Shown: positions 12,501 through 24,327 of the stretch, piece by piece
Layout: each line of letters opens with the position of its first letter
How positions within the stretch are numbered: the stretch's first letter is position 1
DNA from: Brugia malayi
Lineage: Eukaryota; Nematoda; Chromadorea; Rhabditida; Onchocercidae
Direction: 5' to 3'
DNA length: 64,000 nucleotides
Assembly: GCF_000002995.4 (NCBI RefSeq)
Contig: NW_025062479.1
Coordinates: forward strand, 2,191,721-2,255,720
Program-made: the position numbers and the translations under genes
Notes under the pieces: model-generated
Database searches by the model: none
Seen by the model: only the letters and a program-made list of their open reading frames with translations
Told to the model about the DNA's origin: nothing

Positions 12501-15423
12501 TGTTTGAAACCATCATCATTTTATTTAATTTGATTAATAATTTTACATTTGTTAATATGTTTAATTAAAATATTTTGTTAATATTCCTAACTGATTAATA
12601 GAAAAAGAAGTTTATTAATATAATATTTTTGGAAGTTGCAAATATTTGTTGCTACTTATTACTAAAAAAAAAAACGAGTTTGATTTATTTTATTTAAATT
12701 CAAACGATTAATATTGTCATTGAAGTGAAAAAAAAGTTATAAAAATGATAAAAATTTAAAAATTCAGCTGAAAATTTTTGCATGAAAAAACAATGTGAAA
12801 TAATTTAATTTGATCATTAATCATTAAATTATAGGGAAGAAAGATATGCAACGAAATATGATGAACAAATAAAAGTTGTTGGAAATGTTTAATTTTGCAA
12901 CATAAGAAGCGGATTTATCTCTGCTTAATCCTGAATTTAAGTCAGAGGAAGCTTTTTGGGACAAAAGCAAAATTTTAATTCATATATATTTGAACTATCG
13001 AATATAAATAAACCATAAGCAGGTAGCAGTTATTTCATTTATATAATGCTTATCTTATCAAAATAGATATCATTAAAAAAATTTTTCACCTTATGTTTCT
13101 TTTCTTCACAAAAAATTACTTTATTTAAAAAAATTTTTTTTTCAAAAGTTTTATTTTTTCTACCTCGTGATTTTTAATTTTCAAGAAATATTTTTTATAC
13201 AAATATTTACTTTTTTTTTAAAAAAAAGGTAAAATAAAAAAGCAGCGATAATCGAAAGTGATATTATTTTAATGTACTGATATAATGAAATATTTGGCAA
13301 TTATCAGTAGCAATAATAGATAATACTTACAATAATCATATTAATAAAGCTTAGAATAACGATGATAACATCTAATGTGATATTAATCTGATACTAATTT
13401 AAAACTACTAAGTGAAAATAATACTGTAATTACATCATAGAACATTAATTAAATGAAAATTTTATTTCTTTGTTTTTTCGCTGAAACATTCTTATTACAT
13501 CAACGATAATTTTCTCTTAAAGTTGTAATTAAAATAGTTCTAATATTTCTATAAAATCAATGATAAAATTTCATCATTTAACATGTTTTCTCAATTTAAA
13601 AAAAAAATAAATAAATAAATAAATGAATAAAAAGGATTATAACTAAATTGATATTATAACGTACACAAAAACGAATCAAAGAATTGAAAAGTATTACAAC
13701 TATTTTACAAAATAATTTTGTAGCTTATAAAAGAAACGATGCTCAATGTAGTTAAAGCGAGGAGAATTTATGATTCAGAATTTGTTATTTGATTAAATTT
13801 GCTTCAATTATAGCTACTGGAAGTAATTTACAACGGTTATCGTCATAAGTAGATTTAAGCATTTTTGATTTTTATTTATGTACTTCCTCCTCAAATGCTG
13901 ATTTCTCTTTTTTCTTTTTTTTTTCTTTCTCTCTTCATAAATTTCTAAAGAACTTATAAATTTATCGTCATTTCATTCATTTTCATCTATTTTCTTTTGC
14001 ATTTGCTTCGTTTATCAAAAACGAAAAAAATGAAAAGAATAAGAAGTACTGAAACATCATTGTTATGACATAACAAATAAATATTTAAATGCTATCATAA
14101 GCATAAACTGGGAAAGTTTTCCAATAATTACTATTCTTGAAAATAAAAATGACTCTATAGAAATAATAATAACAATAATTGAAAAAAAAAAAAAAAAAAA
14201 AAGAAATTTGCGATATTGAAATATTTTTAATTTAATTATACCATACAAATTAATTGATGCTAATTTTATTTACAATATATTTTCTGAATCAAAACTTTAA
14301 AAATTCCATGAAATTAGTTGCATGTGATTTCATTCTATTTCAGTTCTTAATTTTTATTCCTAAACGGACTGTAATTTCTATTTCTTCATAATATTACAAT
14401 ATGTATTATATCAGATTATCAAAAGTAGTCAAATTTAGATACCTCATTAGGTGTAATAAATTATTTATTATATAAATTTTATAATATATGCAGAAGGTAC
14501 TAATTTATTAGCCAGATGAAAAAGCTGAATGATTAATCGTATCGATTAATTTATTGAGTAAAACAATGATAATTTTAACAATTCATATTGCTTGTTTACT
14601 CCTCTTTTTCTTTTCTTTTCTTTTTTGAACAAATTTACAGTTTCACCTTGATGAATTTTTATCGTCCATAAGAGCTAATTTAATTGCAATTACAGTAATA
14701 AACAATTTACTAATAATTTATTTTCAAAACATATAACATTAACTTTCAGTCGTAGCAAATATGCGTAGTATTTCTGCAATAAACATTGAAAAGTGGTTTG
14801 AAGTATTCATCATTTATTTCTAATGTAAATTTTGAAATTTAGTGATGGCTTAGGAAATAAAACTGATGAGTTAAAAAAATTATCATTTCTAATGAAACAA
14901 TGATCATTTTAAATATTATATAAAAGTGAAGTAAGAAAGAAGAAAATGTTTGAATTTTTTTAAAATAAAATATTCATGGATTGCAATTACTTGCAAATTA
15001 ATTAAAAAATAAACATTATTGGAAAAATAAAGAATTTTAAAAATCAAAAAATTAAATTTGTGTAAAAATACAAAATAAAAGATGTGTTTATGAAGAAAAA
15101 AAAAAAAACGGAAAAAAGAAAAGAGTACTTTCAGAAGAAATATTCAATATTGTCATCTTTTCTGTAATAATATTAGGAAGTTCAATTTAAAAGAAAAAGA
15201 AGGGTAAATAAACAATATGAAAAACGTTTCTGATGAAACGATTGGTAAACAAAATTATTGCTCATCCTCTTCTACAACTTAAACTTAATTATGGTATTTT
15301 AAACGAAAAATTTTCGTACTATTCGTTTATGCAAATCATTAAACTTTCTTATTCATCAAGTATTTTGCTTTTTCCTCAATTTTCAGATTGCAAATTCACA
15401 ACCATTATGAAAAGTTCCAGCAA

Positions 15424-15467
<44 letters not shown>

Positions 15468-18400
15468 TCAACCATATTAACAACAGAAATTATTTTTTCT
15501 TAATAAGTCAGTAAAATTTAAATTTTCAAGATCATTTTTTTACCTATGAAGAACAAAAAATATATTTCGTGATTTAAATCAAGTTTTTAATACTCATTGA
15601 TTAAACTGAAGGATAAAATTCAAAAATTTATTTGTAATTTCAGTTTTTTTCTAAAAAAAAATATAAACTAAACTCGAAGCATTCATGTTATAGTAATTGA
15701 GTGATTTTAACATCTTTCTATTATTTAAATAAACGATTTCACTAATACATGGAAAAATGCTATAAATGTCAATTTAATGCATAAAGAAGGCAAAATAAAT
15801 ACTACCAATCATATTATGTAAATTTTTAAATTACTTTTATTAGTTTCGGAATAAGTTTAGGCTAATTTCGAATGAAATTTAGGAAATATTATTATTAAAT
15901 TAATGCAGAAATATTATTTAAACAATAGTTGAAAATTTGACATACAAATAACTATACTAAATTTATTATTGTATATTGAAATTTGATACTATTCCAAGTG
16001 TTCAAATTTCATCTACTGTTTAAATGAATGCTTAATATCTGGAAAGTACGGAGGTAATTTATAGATTGTAGGATTTATAATTAATATTGATCTAATGTGA
16101 AACAAAAAAAAAAAAAAAGTGAAAGGAATTCAAAATCATATGAAATAGCATAAAATCGATGAAATATATAATAGCAAGTAAAACAAGATATAATTTTAAT
16201 AAATTTAATTTAATATCAATGTATCACTTGCAGAATAACATTGATGTAATTGATTATACTAGATTGAATACATATAAAAATAGTACTAATAATAATACTA
16301 ATTTTCTTACATTGCTTTCTATTTTTTCTTCAAAATATTAATTACTAAATATGTAAATTGTCTTGAAATTAAATAATTCTGCAAAAAACAACAAACAGAA
16401 AAAAAATTTATTTGATTTAATTGATCATAAAATAGTATAAAGTTATTTAGAAATATATTCCTTGATCAATGAATGAATGAAAAAGAAATGATAAAGGAAA
16501 GTTAGCAATTGATAAAGTAAAAAAAAAAAAAAAAAAGTTGGCAATTGACGAAATGAAAGCAAAAAGTATAATAGAATTTTATTTTTGCTAACTTTTTCAA
16601 GTTGCCTTTTATAGTTTTCATTTCTACTTAATGAAAAGGAAACATTATGACGAAAAATACGGCTAAATAATAAAGGTAATTTATTTGCTTTCTTTTTTTT
16701 TTTTTTTTCCTTTCCCTCTCCATTTGTTCCTCTTTTTAAAGTTAAAACTTTCAAAGAAATAATGAGAGAACTATATTTGCAATGGGATATAAATGCAAAT
16801 TCATGAAATTAAGCTTTATTGAGATCTAAGAATTGATCAATCTTTAGAATTATCAAAAGAAAATGCAAATTTAGATCGAAAAATTTCCAACTGTTTTAAG
16901 TTTCATTTTTAATCATTTTATCTAAGTTTGTTTTTTTTTTTTCTTTTTTTTTGCTCAATAAGTTGCATAAATGAACATTTAGAAAAATGAAAAGAGTCTA
17001 AAAATAAAAATAAAACAATTTTACTGGAAGGTTTCGATTAAATTATTTCTTAAGCATCATTTTAATTCTGTAGGGATGAAGTCTATAGTTAGTTAATGAT
17101 TATGAGAGCATTTTTAGGTCTGAATTTAAAAAAAAAAAAAAATCCATTGCTTTTAAGCAGATGGTAGGATGACGAAATTAAGATCATTAAATATAATTAG
17201 AGTTTATTCACAAACAATATTAGATGAGCAGAAAACAGAAAACAAAATAATCTAGAATGATAGTTTAAATGATAACAGATAAGGTTTATTTATTTGTCAT
17301 CTTTATCACAAATTATGCTATTTATTATTTGTTACTATTCAAATATGCAACATCATCATTATCATTATGATAAATAATCAGGTTTTTTTTTTTTTTTTTT
17401 TTGACATTTATTTCAAATGATATGATTACACTATCATAGGAGACATTTATTTCAAATGATATGATTACACTATGTCCTATGATTGCATTAAAATTATGGT
17501 CTTCAAAAAAAAAAACATTCTATACTATTTAACTTAGCTCTATGCCATCAACTTATGAGTTGAAATAATTGTTAATAATAAGTCCATTAGCTAAAAATTA
17601 TTAAATAATAGCTATTGTTTAATGAATTCTATATTTTGTAATAATAAGTTCGTTAGCTTAAAAAATTCTATACTATTTATATCATAAACATTGTTTTTGA
17701 AATAAAAAATTGAATCCTTTGAAATGAAAGATGTTTTTTCTATTTCTCCGTATATATTTTTGTGCAAAAAAAAGTCAATGAAAAATTAATATAAATAATA
17801 GAGAAGAGATCATTTAATTTAAGTAGAATTTATCATTAATAACAATATCATTTTAAGAGCTAATTTAATGAAAATTTCTTTTTAAAATCTAAAATTTCAA
17901 AGAAGCGAAAATTAATTTTTGTCAAATTTAAGTGAAAAAAAAAAGTATGTTTGCATCCTTAGTTAATAATGTTAACAGAAAAGATTTGTTTAATTTAAAG
18001 CATCGTTACATTTTCAATTTTTTAGTGCTACCATTATAATTTATTAATTTATTCATCTGAATTACTTAAAAACCACAACAATTGTTACAAATAATTTTTA
18101 TTTTTGCTTTTCGTTTTTTTTTTTTCCTTTTTTTTTGTGTGTGTCTTCTAATCGTTATAATTAAATGTTAGAAAGATGATCAAATCATTTTTTATTTTTG
18201 AATTCCAATGTACCGCAGCTAATTTTTACATCTGTGATGAAAATTTCAAATCATTGTTAAATAAAGATTAATTCATGAAAAATCAATAATTTTAGTTTAA
18301 TTTTGAAAATTCAATAGAACAAGGAAGTAGTAGTCAGTTGCTCAGGTTCAAGTAAATTTATCCATATTTTACTGATTTAAAAAGAGAGAAAAAAAAGTCC

Positions 18401-21400
18401 TACTAGCATTGTTTTCTTTTAACTAACAAAGTTGGCTTAAAAGTTAGCACTGGTTTTCTCAATCATTTTTCATTGATGGATCAACATGTCGACTAGAACA
18501 AAATTAATATTTTCAAATAACAATTGTTAGTTTTTTCATTTTTAACTTTAACTAACAACATTTGAAATTGTTAGATAAAAAGAAACAGGTGCTAAAGTGA
18601 AATTAAAAATCAGTAATTTAATAAAAATCATTGCAAAAATGTTTTTTCTTTTAATATGACTTATTTTCTAGTGCTGCTATATAATATGATAAAAACATTG
18701 GTAGTATTAATTGGCATTCTCGAGAATGCTTGTAGAATCTTCGTTCTTCGTTTTTATTTTTTATTTCTTTGTTTCTGCTAAAAAGTGTAATTAATAGATC
18801 TGAGAGATACGATTTAAACCATTTCTTTTTTCTTAATTTTTCCAATTTTTGGCGAAATTTGCAGATATTTAAAATGGGTAATTTTAGTGGATTTATTAAA
18901 AATGTTTGTCATATTTTTTCATACCAAAGAAAAAAAAGGACTTTTCAACCATATCAACGATATTATTATGTTGCAATAATGCTAAAATAATCATTGTATT
19001 TGTATAAATTAAATAAATTAAATCATTAAAATTAGTGATTAGAAAAAAATTAATTCAAGAAAAAATTAGTTATTTTTAACAAATAAATTTTTGTAATTAA
19101 AATATGATAGAAGTGAAATTTTTAATGATAAAATATGCTATTTAAAAATATTAATGAAGCAAAATTTGATCTGAAAAAAACAATAAAAACAAATACATTA
19201 TATTAATTCTCATAATGGAGAATGGTTCTTAGTTCTCAGTAGGAAATATGATTAAAAATTTAAATTATATTCATAAATCTTAATTATAACAATGAATTGA
19301 AGCCAAAAGTGTAAATTAAATATGAAAAATTCCATGCAAAATAGATTGATGTTAAAGTGTACCAAAAAAAAAAAAAAAAAGAAAAAAAAAAAACCACAAA
19401 AAAAGAAGAAAAAAACAATTTAATTTTAATGAGACTTCAATTAATGAGCAATTTTTTGCTTCTTTTCTTTTTTGACGATCATTAAGAGGCTTTTGAAAAA
19501 TCAAACTTACTTCAAATTGAGCATAAATTTCATACTTTTCAAACTTATTACGAAAGTTAGAAATAATAAATAAGCAGAAAAAAATAATTGATCAATTTTT
19601 ATTTTTAAATAGATTTCATATTTTTGATATAGTCCACTCAATATAGCTTTGCTTTACTACTAGCAAACAACTAATGATTATTCCATTTCAGATTGATGAT
19701 TTTACTTTTACAAAGTAAAATTTTCGTTTTTTTTTTTCATTTGGTTGAAAAGAAAAAGTGAATAAAATAGTAAAGACAGTTTTTTTGTTTTTCTTTTCTC
19801 TGAAACAAAGCTATAAATTATTTGTAAAAAATATTGAAAACAAAAAATTGATTTCAATTATTTGAAAACTATTTGTGTAATTTTGGTGTAAACGTGAAAG
19901 ATATTTTATAGTTGAATTTATCATTTTCAAATTTCTTCAACCAAAATTTTTCAAAAATTTTTGCGCAAATACCTAGAATAACAGCAAAAAAAAGCGTATT
20001 CCAAAATTATTTATATTTTTTTGTGATTGTAAGAGGTTATGAATAATTTTGAAATTCACTCTTTTTTCTTCAGGAAATTTTGCTATAAATCATTCGTTAT
20101 TGGAAATAAATTTAAAATTCTAAAATTTTGCTTCATGTTGCTTAATATTACTATAAATTAGAAAATGAAAGAGAAAAATAGTTAAAGAAAAGAAAATGAG
20201 GAATAAAATTGTGGAAATTGAGTAATTTAACTATAATTAAACAATTAATTTCGTCCTTATTAAGCATTTATTAAATGATTGATAACTGCATGAAAAATTT
20301 TTTAATTCATACCTTCATTTTGTGCATTTTGTGATTTTGACACCAACAAAAATTAATAATTAAAAAAGAAAAATGAAACAAAATTAGATTTCAAGAAATG
20401 ATAATTCAATCTCAATATTGCGCCTGATTTACTAGAAAGTAATAACTAAGCATTAATAAGTTCGTTTTTTTTTTTTTTTTTTTTTTTTTGAGAAACAACA
20501 ACATTGGAAGATACTGGAAAATCATGATAAATGAGTTGTCAATTTTAAGTTTTTACATTGACAAGTAACTAGGTAGTGCAAAATGTTATCTAAATGGTTG
20601 TGACATGAATATTTTGCAGTGCGATTTACTTTTTGTATTATATATGCAATTAATTTAACTGTAATTTCTATTTAAATTTCAATTTATTGTATACAATAAA
20701 TTGATGCTAAACTCTTTGGTCTTTTTTTTTTCCTTCAACTTTTTTAAAATTTAAAAATTTATCAGTTGCAAAAAATTTTCTCAAATACTTAGAGCTAATT
20801 TCATCATAATTAATCTTACAAAATTAATAATTCCTTCTCATGTATTAGAAGAGTGCGAAATCGTTTTGTAAGACATATTATTATGTGATAAAAGAAAATA
20901 ATTTTGCTTTGATAACTTTTTTTAACATTTCAACAAATCAATTTTTAAGTGAAAAAGTATCAAAATAATTAAATTTTGAATAAAATAGCAGTAATGATAG
21001 TTTTTTTTTAATGCTTAAAGCTTTTACACTATCACAGATTGATATTTCACTGGTACAAAAGTACTGCTAATTAATTAATTAGATAAATCAATATGATACA
21101 AAAGTACTGTTAATTAATTAGGTGTAGATAATTCAATATGATAAGCTTAATTTAAACAATTAAGCTAAAATATCACACTTCTACGATATTCAATGCAATC
21201 CATTTTTATTTATAATGGATAATTATAAATTATATTTTTCTTCTAAAATGCATGCTAAGAAAAGCATCAGTTGGAGCACAACTGGAACACTGCAATGCTG
21301 ATATTATCAATCAATTTCTATTAAAAATTAAATTATTTGATAAATTAATAAAAGATACAATTTCATATTTCGAAATGATTTTTGCAAAAATAAAAAATAA

Positions 21401-23073
21401 AAAGGAAAAAAGAATGACAAATCAGCTGATTGTGATTTTTCTTCTTTGTCCTTTTAAAATTGAAATATCAATCTGTGTTGGTGTAATTGAAATGTCATTT
21501 GTGATATTTGATGTGAAACATCTAATCAGTGTATGTGTGTGAAATATGTCTGGATGTGAAGTTCAGAAAAATAATAAAAATTAAGTTAAAATTTTACAAC
21601 TAATGAAAAGAATTGATCATAAAAAATAAAAGCAAAAAGTAAAAATTATTTTAATGAAAAATTTTAGTCACAATTTTGCAGTATTATTGTGGATGGAAAC
21701 AAATGGAAAATTATTTTACAGTGTTAACACTAAAAAATTCGGAAAATCTTTTTTTTTTTTTTTTGTATTTTGTTTACTTTTTTAAAGAAAAAGAAAAAGA
21801 AAAAATGATGTATTTTGCAATCAAATTTTAATTTAGATTTTGATAATCAAATTCAAAATTCCTGCTAAGATATTGAAACACTTGAAGTTGCACCAATTTT
21901 GATGATTGAATAAAAAGATATGATGAATCAATGTAATCATTTACAAATGATATCACATCTTGCATTAAACTTTTTCGTTCTGTTCTTTTGTTTTAAGAAT
22001 TTTCTATAAAACTTTAGAAGAACATAGTTTTTAATGCAAATCATAATCATGACATTGTCGTTTCGATTATTAGTATTTCAAATAATCTTTCTTCCTTTCT
22101 TTTTTATATATATATAAACGTAATGTAATTTGGCATACAATTTAGTTGAAATCTTTTATAGTTTTGAATGATTTGCTTAAATTTTATTATATCATATTAG
22201 AAATACTCTAACTTTGATGATGAATGAAAATCATAAGGAAGGAAGAGGAGGAGATAAAAATGATTGAAAAACATGAGGAAAATTATTTCAGTCAACAGAG
22301 ATTTAAAATTTACATGTAATTCTGGATAAAAAAAAAAAAAAAAAAAAAAGCTGAAATCATATTAAAATTCAATACTGTGAATAAAAGATGAAAAATTTAA
22401 ATAAGAACATTTAAAAATGTTAATAGTAATATCAAATTTCTATTTCATTTTTCTCTTTTGTTTCATCAGTAACATTCTCGTAGTAGAAAATGCAAAAATT
22501 AAACACAAAAAGTTATTTCAATAAATTCGTTTTTTTAAGAAAAGTGAAAATGAAAAGTTTTATCATTTCCTTGTAGAAGATTAAGCATGACATCACGTTG
22601 ATTTAATTATTTAATAATCACAAACTGAAGAGAATTTCCATTTTTTTTTTTCTTTTTTGTTGCAGTAGTTTTGCATATTTGAATTCAATTTAAATATCTG
22701 GTAGAAGTCATATTTCCTTGGTTATTTATTCAGCATTACCAAAAAAAATATATATATTTTTGTTTATTAATAAATCATTTCTTCAGTATTTTTAAACTTT
22801 TCATTGTGAAATTTCCATTTATTTTTTTCTAAATTCATTTTTTTTTTTTTTTTTTGTTTTGTTTCTATAAAAATTAAAAACTTACGTTGCAACCGGTGGT
22901 CGAGGTAACGATCGTTTTCGAGCTAACATTTCTCGTATTGTACTAAAATCCTCCGTAATATTAGAACCCATTTGTGGCTGTGAATGTTGTCGCCAGGATA
23001 TTTGCTTTAGACCGGAATTTTTTGGAGAAATAGTTTTGGGATTGACATATCCACTCTTCATGAAATTATCCAT
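590..23073 (-). CDS. copine family protein, two C2 domains plus vWA/copine domain, 3' end beyond window
   Basis: Copines are cytosolic proteins that bind phospholipid membranes through two C2 domains when calcium rises and recruit partners through a C-terminal A domain. I read exons 22886-23073, 5619-5702, 5330-5441, 5057-5145, 4526-4630, 4110-4277, 2036-2140, 1884-1925, 1712-1781, 1116-1231 and 590-818. All junctions are GT-AG and in phase, giving 436 codons before the left edge. C2A is about residues 80-190 (VLTISARDIKDVDTDSYTDP, then FEEQQRILFELFDKG). C2B is about 200-330 (LDRKDFLGKCDPF, NLNPKWKPF, FDWDKDGNHDLVG). The A domain starts near 345 (TFLDFITGG), with the metal-site motif DFTKS at residues 370-374 and YGFGARLPG further on. 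The first 62 residues resemble nothing I know. The family assignment is firm; the distal first exon is less certain because it is about 17 kb away and only phase supports the join. In worms the two-C2 copines are NRA-1 and GEM-4; I cannot say which this is. Confidence 0.9.
2314..2331 (+). repeat. (CT)9 microsatellite in a copine intron
   Basis: An uninterrupted CT dinucleotide run lies just upstream (in transcript sense) of the NPKWKPF exon. Confidence 0.95.
3055..3385 (+). mobile_element. degenerate non-LTR retrotransposon tail, tentative
   Basis: A block with clearly higher GC than its surroundings lies in a copine intron, antisense to the gene. Around 3205-3290 the plus-strand translation contains GDHPKKRTTSRLNYKDIW. 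This resembles the segment after the reverse transcriptase of many non-LTR elements, where a G-K-R-x-x-G-R-P-x-L-R-[YF]-K-D pattern occurs. The flanks can be read only with stops and frame changes, so it would be a dead fragment. I see no target-site duplication or poly-A tail. The match is a recollected pattern, not an alignment. Confidence 0.3.
8337..8389 (-). CDS. proximal alternative first exon candidate of the copine
   Basis: On the minus strand an open frame reads MTPLIMDPQTLDQIVMI and ends after two further bases at a perfect GTAAGT donor (8336-8331). The two-base overhang matches the one-base start of copine exon 2 at 5702, exactly as the distal exon does. Either Met is possible; from the inner Met the exon is 8337-8374. 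A second frame here is also open and reads like a signal sequence (MVKHVLLVSVHILYF), but it ends in phase 0 and does not join the copine in frame. I favour the copine-compatible frame. A short first exon 2.6 kb from exon 2 would mean two promoters. Confidence 0.5.
8480..8548 (+). pseudogene. degenerate tRNA-like sequence, tentative
   Basis: This 69-nt patch is GC-richer than its surroundings. Its ends pair: ATAGGGCG at 8480-8487 against CGACCTAT at 8541-8548, 7 of 8 pairs. Inside, 8521-8538 folds into a hairpin around TATTCATATCC, which recalls a decayed T-arm B box. CTAA and TTAG at 8499-8510 could form part of an anticodon arm. The invariant A58-type base and a proper A box are missing, so an active tRNA is unlikely. 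A decayed tRNA, a tRNA-derived repeat, or chance are all possible. Confidence 0.25.
9099..9250 (-). CDS. unassigned terminal exon candidate
   Basis: On the minus strand CTTCAG at 9253-9251 is followed by 50 codons with no internal stop, ending in TAA at 9101-9099 (start EMLIFYEDAVVVVPDF, end QQVDMMERID). Local GC is raised. The boundary CAG|GTGAGA also reads as a good donor, and TTGTTGCAG lies inside at about 9180, so a shorter exon is possible. The plus strand is open here too, with an ATG|GTGAGT donor near 9151, so strand is not settled. No family is recognised. If minus, it would be a gene nested in the copine intron or an alternative end. Confidence 0.3.
10911..10935 (+). repeat. (GA)n microsatellite
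   Basis: A GA run with one GGG interruption, grading into an A-rich purine tract, inside the long copine intron. Confidence 0.9.
11169..11261 (+). repeat. imperfect (ATT)n trinucleotide array
   Basis: ATT and its complement AAT alternate over roughly 90 bases with ATC variants. Open frames across it are repeat artefacts. Confidence 0.85.
15429..15465 (+). repeat. (TA)n microsatellite
   Basis: An uninterrupted TA run of about 18 units, able to unpair easily. Confidence 0.95.
17403..17473 (+). repeat. tandem duplication, two identical 32-bp copies
   Basis: The 32 bases at 17403-17434 recur exactly at 17442-17473. The 7-base spacer CATAGGA reappears in inverted form (TCCTATG) just after copy two at 17475-17481. 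Identity of the copies suggests a recent event. Confidence 0.95.
18311..18371 (-). CDS. unassigned terminal exon candidate
   Basis: A long pyrimidine tract ending in AAATCAG (acceptor at 18374-18372) precedes one base plus 20 codons ending in TGA (KIWINLLEPEQLTTTSLFY). The acceptor is one of the best in the window. The open frame is short and no family is recognised, so chance remains likely. It could be a nested gene's last exon within the copine intron. Confidence 0.22.
20679..20704 (+). repeat. perfect 26-bp palindrome
   Basis: Bases 20679-20691 are the exact reverse complement of 20692-20704, with no loop; the centre is TGTATACA. Such a site could extrude as a cruciform or bind a dimeric factor. 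AT-rich palindromes also arise by chance. Confidence 0.95.
21054..21141 (+). repeat. imperfect tandem duplication, about 43-45 bp unit
   Basis: Copy one (21054-21096) and copy two (21097-21141) both begin TACAAAAGTACTG and end CAATATGA, with a few substitutions and a small insertion in the middle. It is older than the other two duplications. Confidence 0.85.
22886..23073 (-). CDS. distal first coding exon assigned to the copine
   Basis: The exon begins with ATG (MDNFMKSGYVNPK), encodes 62 codons plus two bases and ends at a strong GTAAGT donor after RPPVAT. The leftover AC joins in frame with the T that opens copine exon 2. The segment is basic and polar with no known domain, as expected of a variable N-terminal tail. 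A CACAG acceptor-like site lies 28 bases upstream of the ATG. The coding nature is well supported by length, codon variety and donor. Ownership by the copine is inferred from strand, order and phase only. Confidence 0.65.
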
Positions 23074-23101
23074 TATTTGTTGTCAAATGAATTTCTTATA
23101 G

Positions 23102-23103
23102 CT
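23102..23103 (-). promoter_or_regulatory. possible trans-splice or cis acceptor before the distal first exon
   Basis: On the minus strand the sequence TTTTCAATCACAG ends here, leaving a 28-base leader before the ATG at 23073. An acceptor with no obvious upstream exon, close to a start codon, is where nematodes usually add a spliced leader. A normal 5' UTR intron would look the same. Confidence 0.35.
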
Positions 23104-24155
23104 GTGATTGAAAATATAATGAATTATTTTCATAAAATCTGAAATAAAGCAAAAAATATTATTGTATGTTTAATAACTTTAAAATAAATAATCAAAATTA
23201 AACTCGAGAGATTATTTGAAATAAAAATTTTTTATCAATTTATCTTTTACAATATGTAAAGTTAGAAATATATGGGTTAAAGTTATACGTATCGTTCCTT
23301 TTTTTTTTTTTTGATCAGAAATAGTTTTAGATTAGATGTCAAGCGTTACAATCAGAATTATAGCTTTTGAGAGAAAATAAATCAATGTTATAAAAGTTAA
23401 GAATATATAAATTAAAATTATTTAATATGAAAAGTTTTTTTTTTAAAATGAAGAAAACCCGTCAACAAAACTATACACAATTCTTCATCGGATAGCAACA
23501 AAATATTCAAATTAAATTTGCAACAAAAGAATAAAAGTACGAGAAGAGTGGTATATCACCAAAATTGATTATCCATTCTATTTATTTCTCGACATCGCTT
23601 ATGTCTTTAAATTATATTTTTCGCTTGATCATAGGTCATTATTGATTATTCTTAAATTTAAAATTTAAAACATGGATTTTACATTACTCTGAGATAAAAT
23701 TATTGAAAAAAAAAATTGAAAAAACTTTTTTCTGTTTTTTTTTTAAAAAATTTTTCTTTTAAATAAAGAAAAGCATTTGTTTACATAATACTCTTCAAAA
23801 AGATAAAATGAAATAAAAGAGCAAACGATAAATACAAAAAGCAATTTTAAAATAAAGCATTATATTAGTAAAAAAGAAGAAACAAAAGATAAAGTTAGCA
23901 TTTTTACTTGAATTTTATTGAACATATAGAAAAATAATTAATCAGTTAAAAAATATATATTTCTGTAAGAATGTGATTATCAGTAATAATAGAAAATTAT
24001 GTTTTTGATATTAAACTATTTATAATTACACAATAATTTTTATTTACAATTTATTCTTATTGAAACTTTTTTTTCTTCTTCCGTTTTTATTAATTTTACA
24101 ACATCGAATACAATGATAATTTCAATATAAAAAAAAATTTCAGCACGAGAGTAAA

Positions 24156-24327
24156 ATTATTATTGTTATTACTACTATTAATATCATTATCATTATTACT
24201 ATTATTATTATTATTATCATTGTCATTATTATTATTATTAATTTTATTATCATTATTTCTATTATTGTTACCATTATTATTATGATTATTATCACTATTA
24301 CTACTGTTTTTATTATTGTTGTTACTT
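24156..24327 (+). repeat. (ATT/ATC)n trinucleotide array
   Basis: About 170 bases of ATT with ATC, ACT and GTT variants. The minus-strand open frame across it is an Ile/Val/Met artefact. Confidence 0.9.

Larger units (their letters stand above)
5703..22885 (-). other. very long copine intron, about 17 kb, mostly low-complexity
   Basis: Between copine exons 1 and 2 I find no further copine-domain exon. The stretch carries A/T homopolymers, microsatellites, two local tandem duplications, a palindrome and a tRNA-sized structure. It also has a proximal first-exon candidate (8337-8389) and two orphan terminal-exon candidates (9099-9250 and 18311-18371). A short plus-strand exon-like segment at 12276-12331 has a TTTCCAG acceptor and a GTAAAT donor, but only 18 codons. 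Confidence 0.6.
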
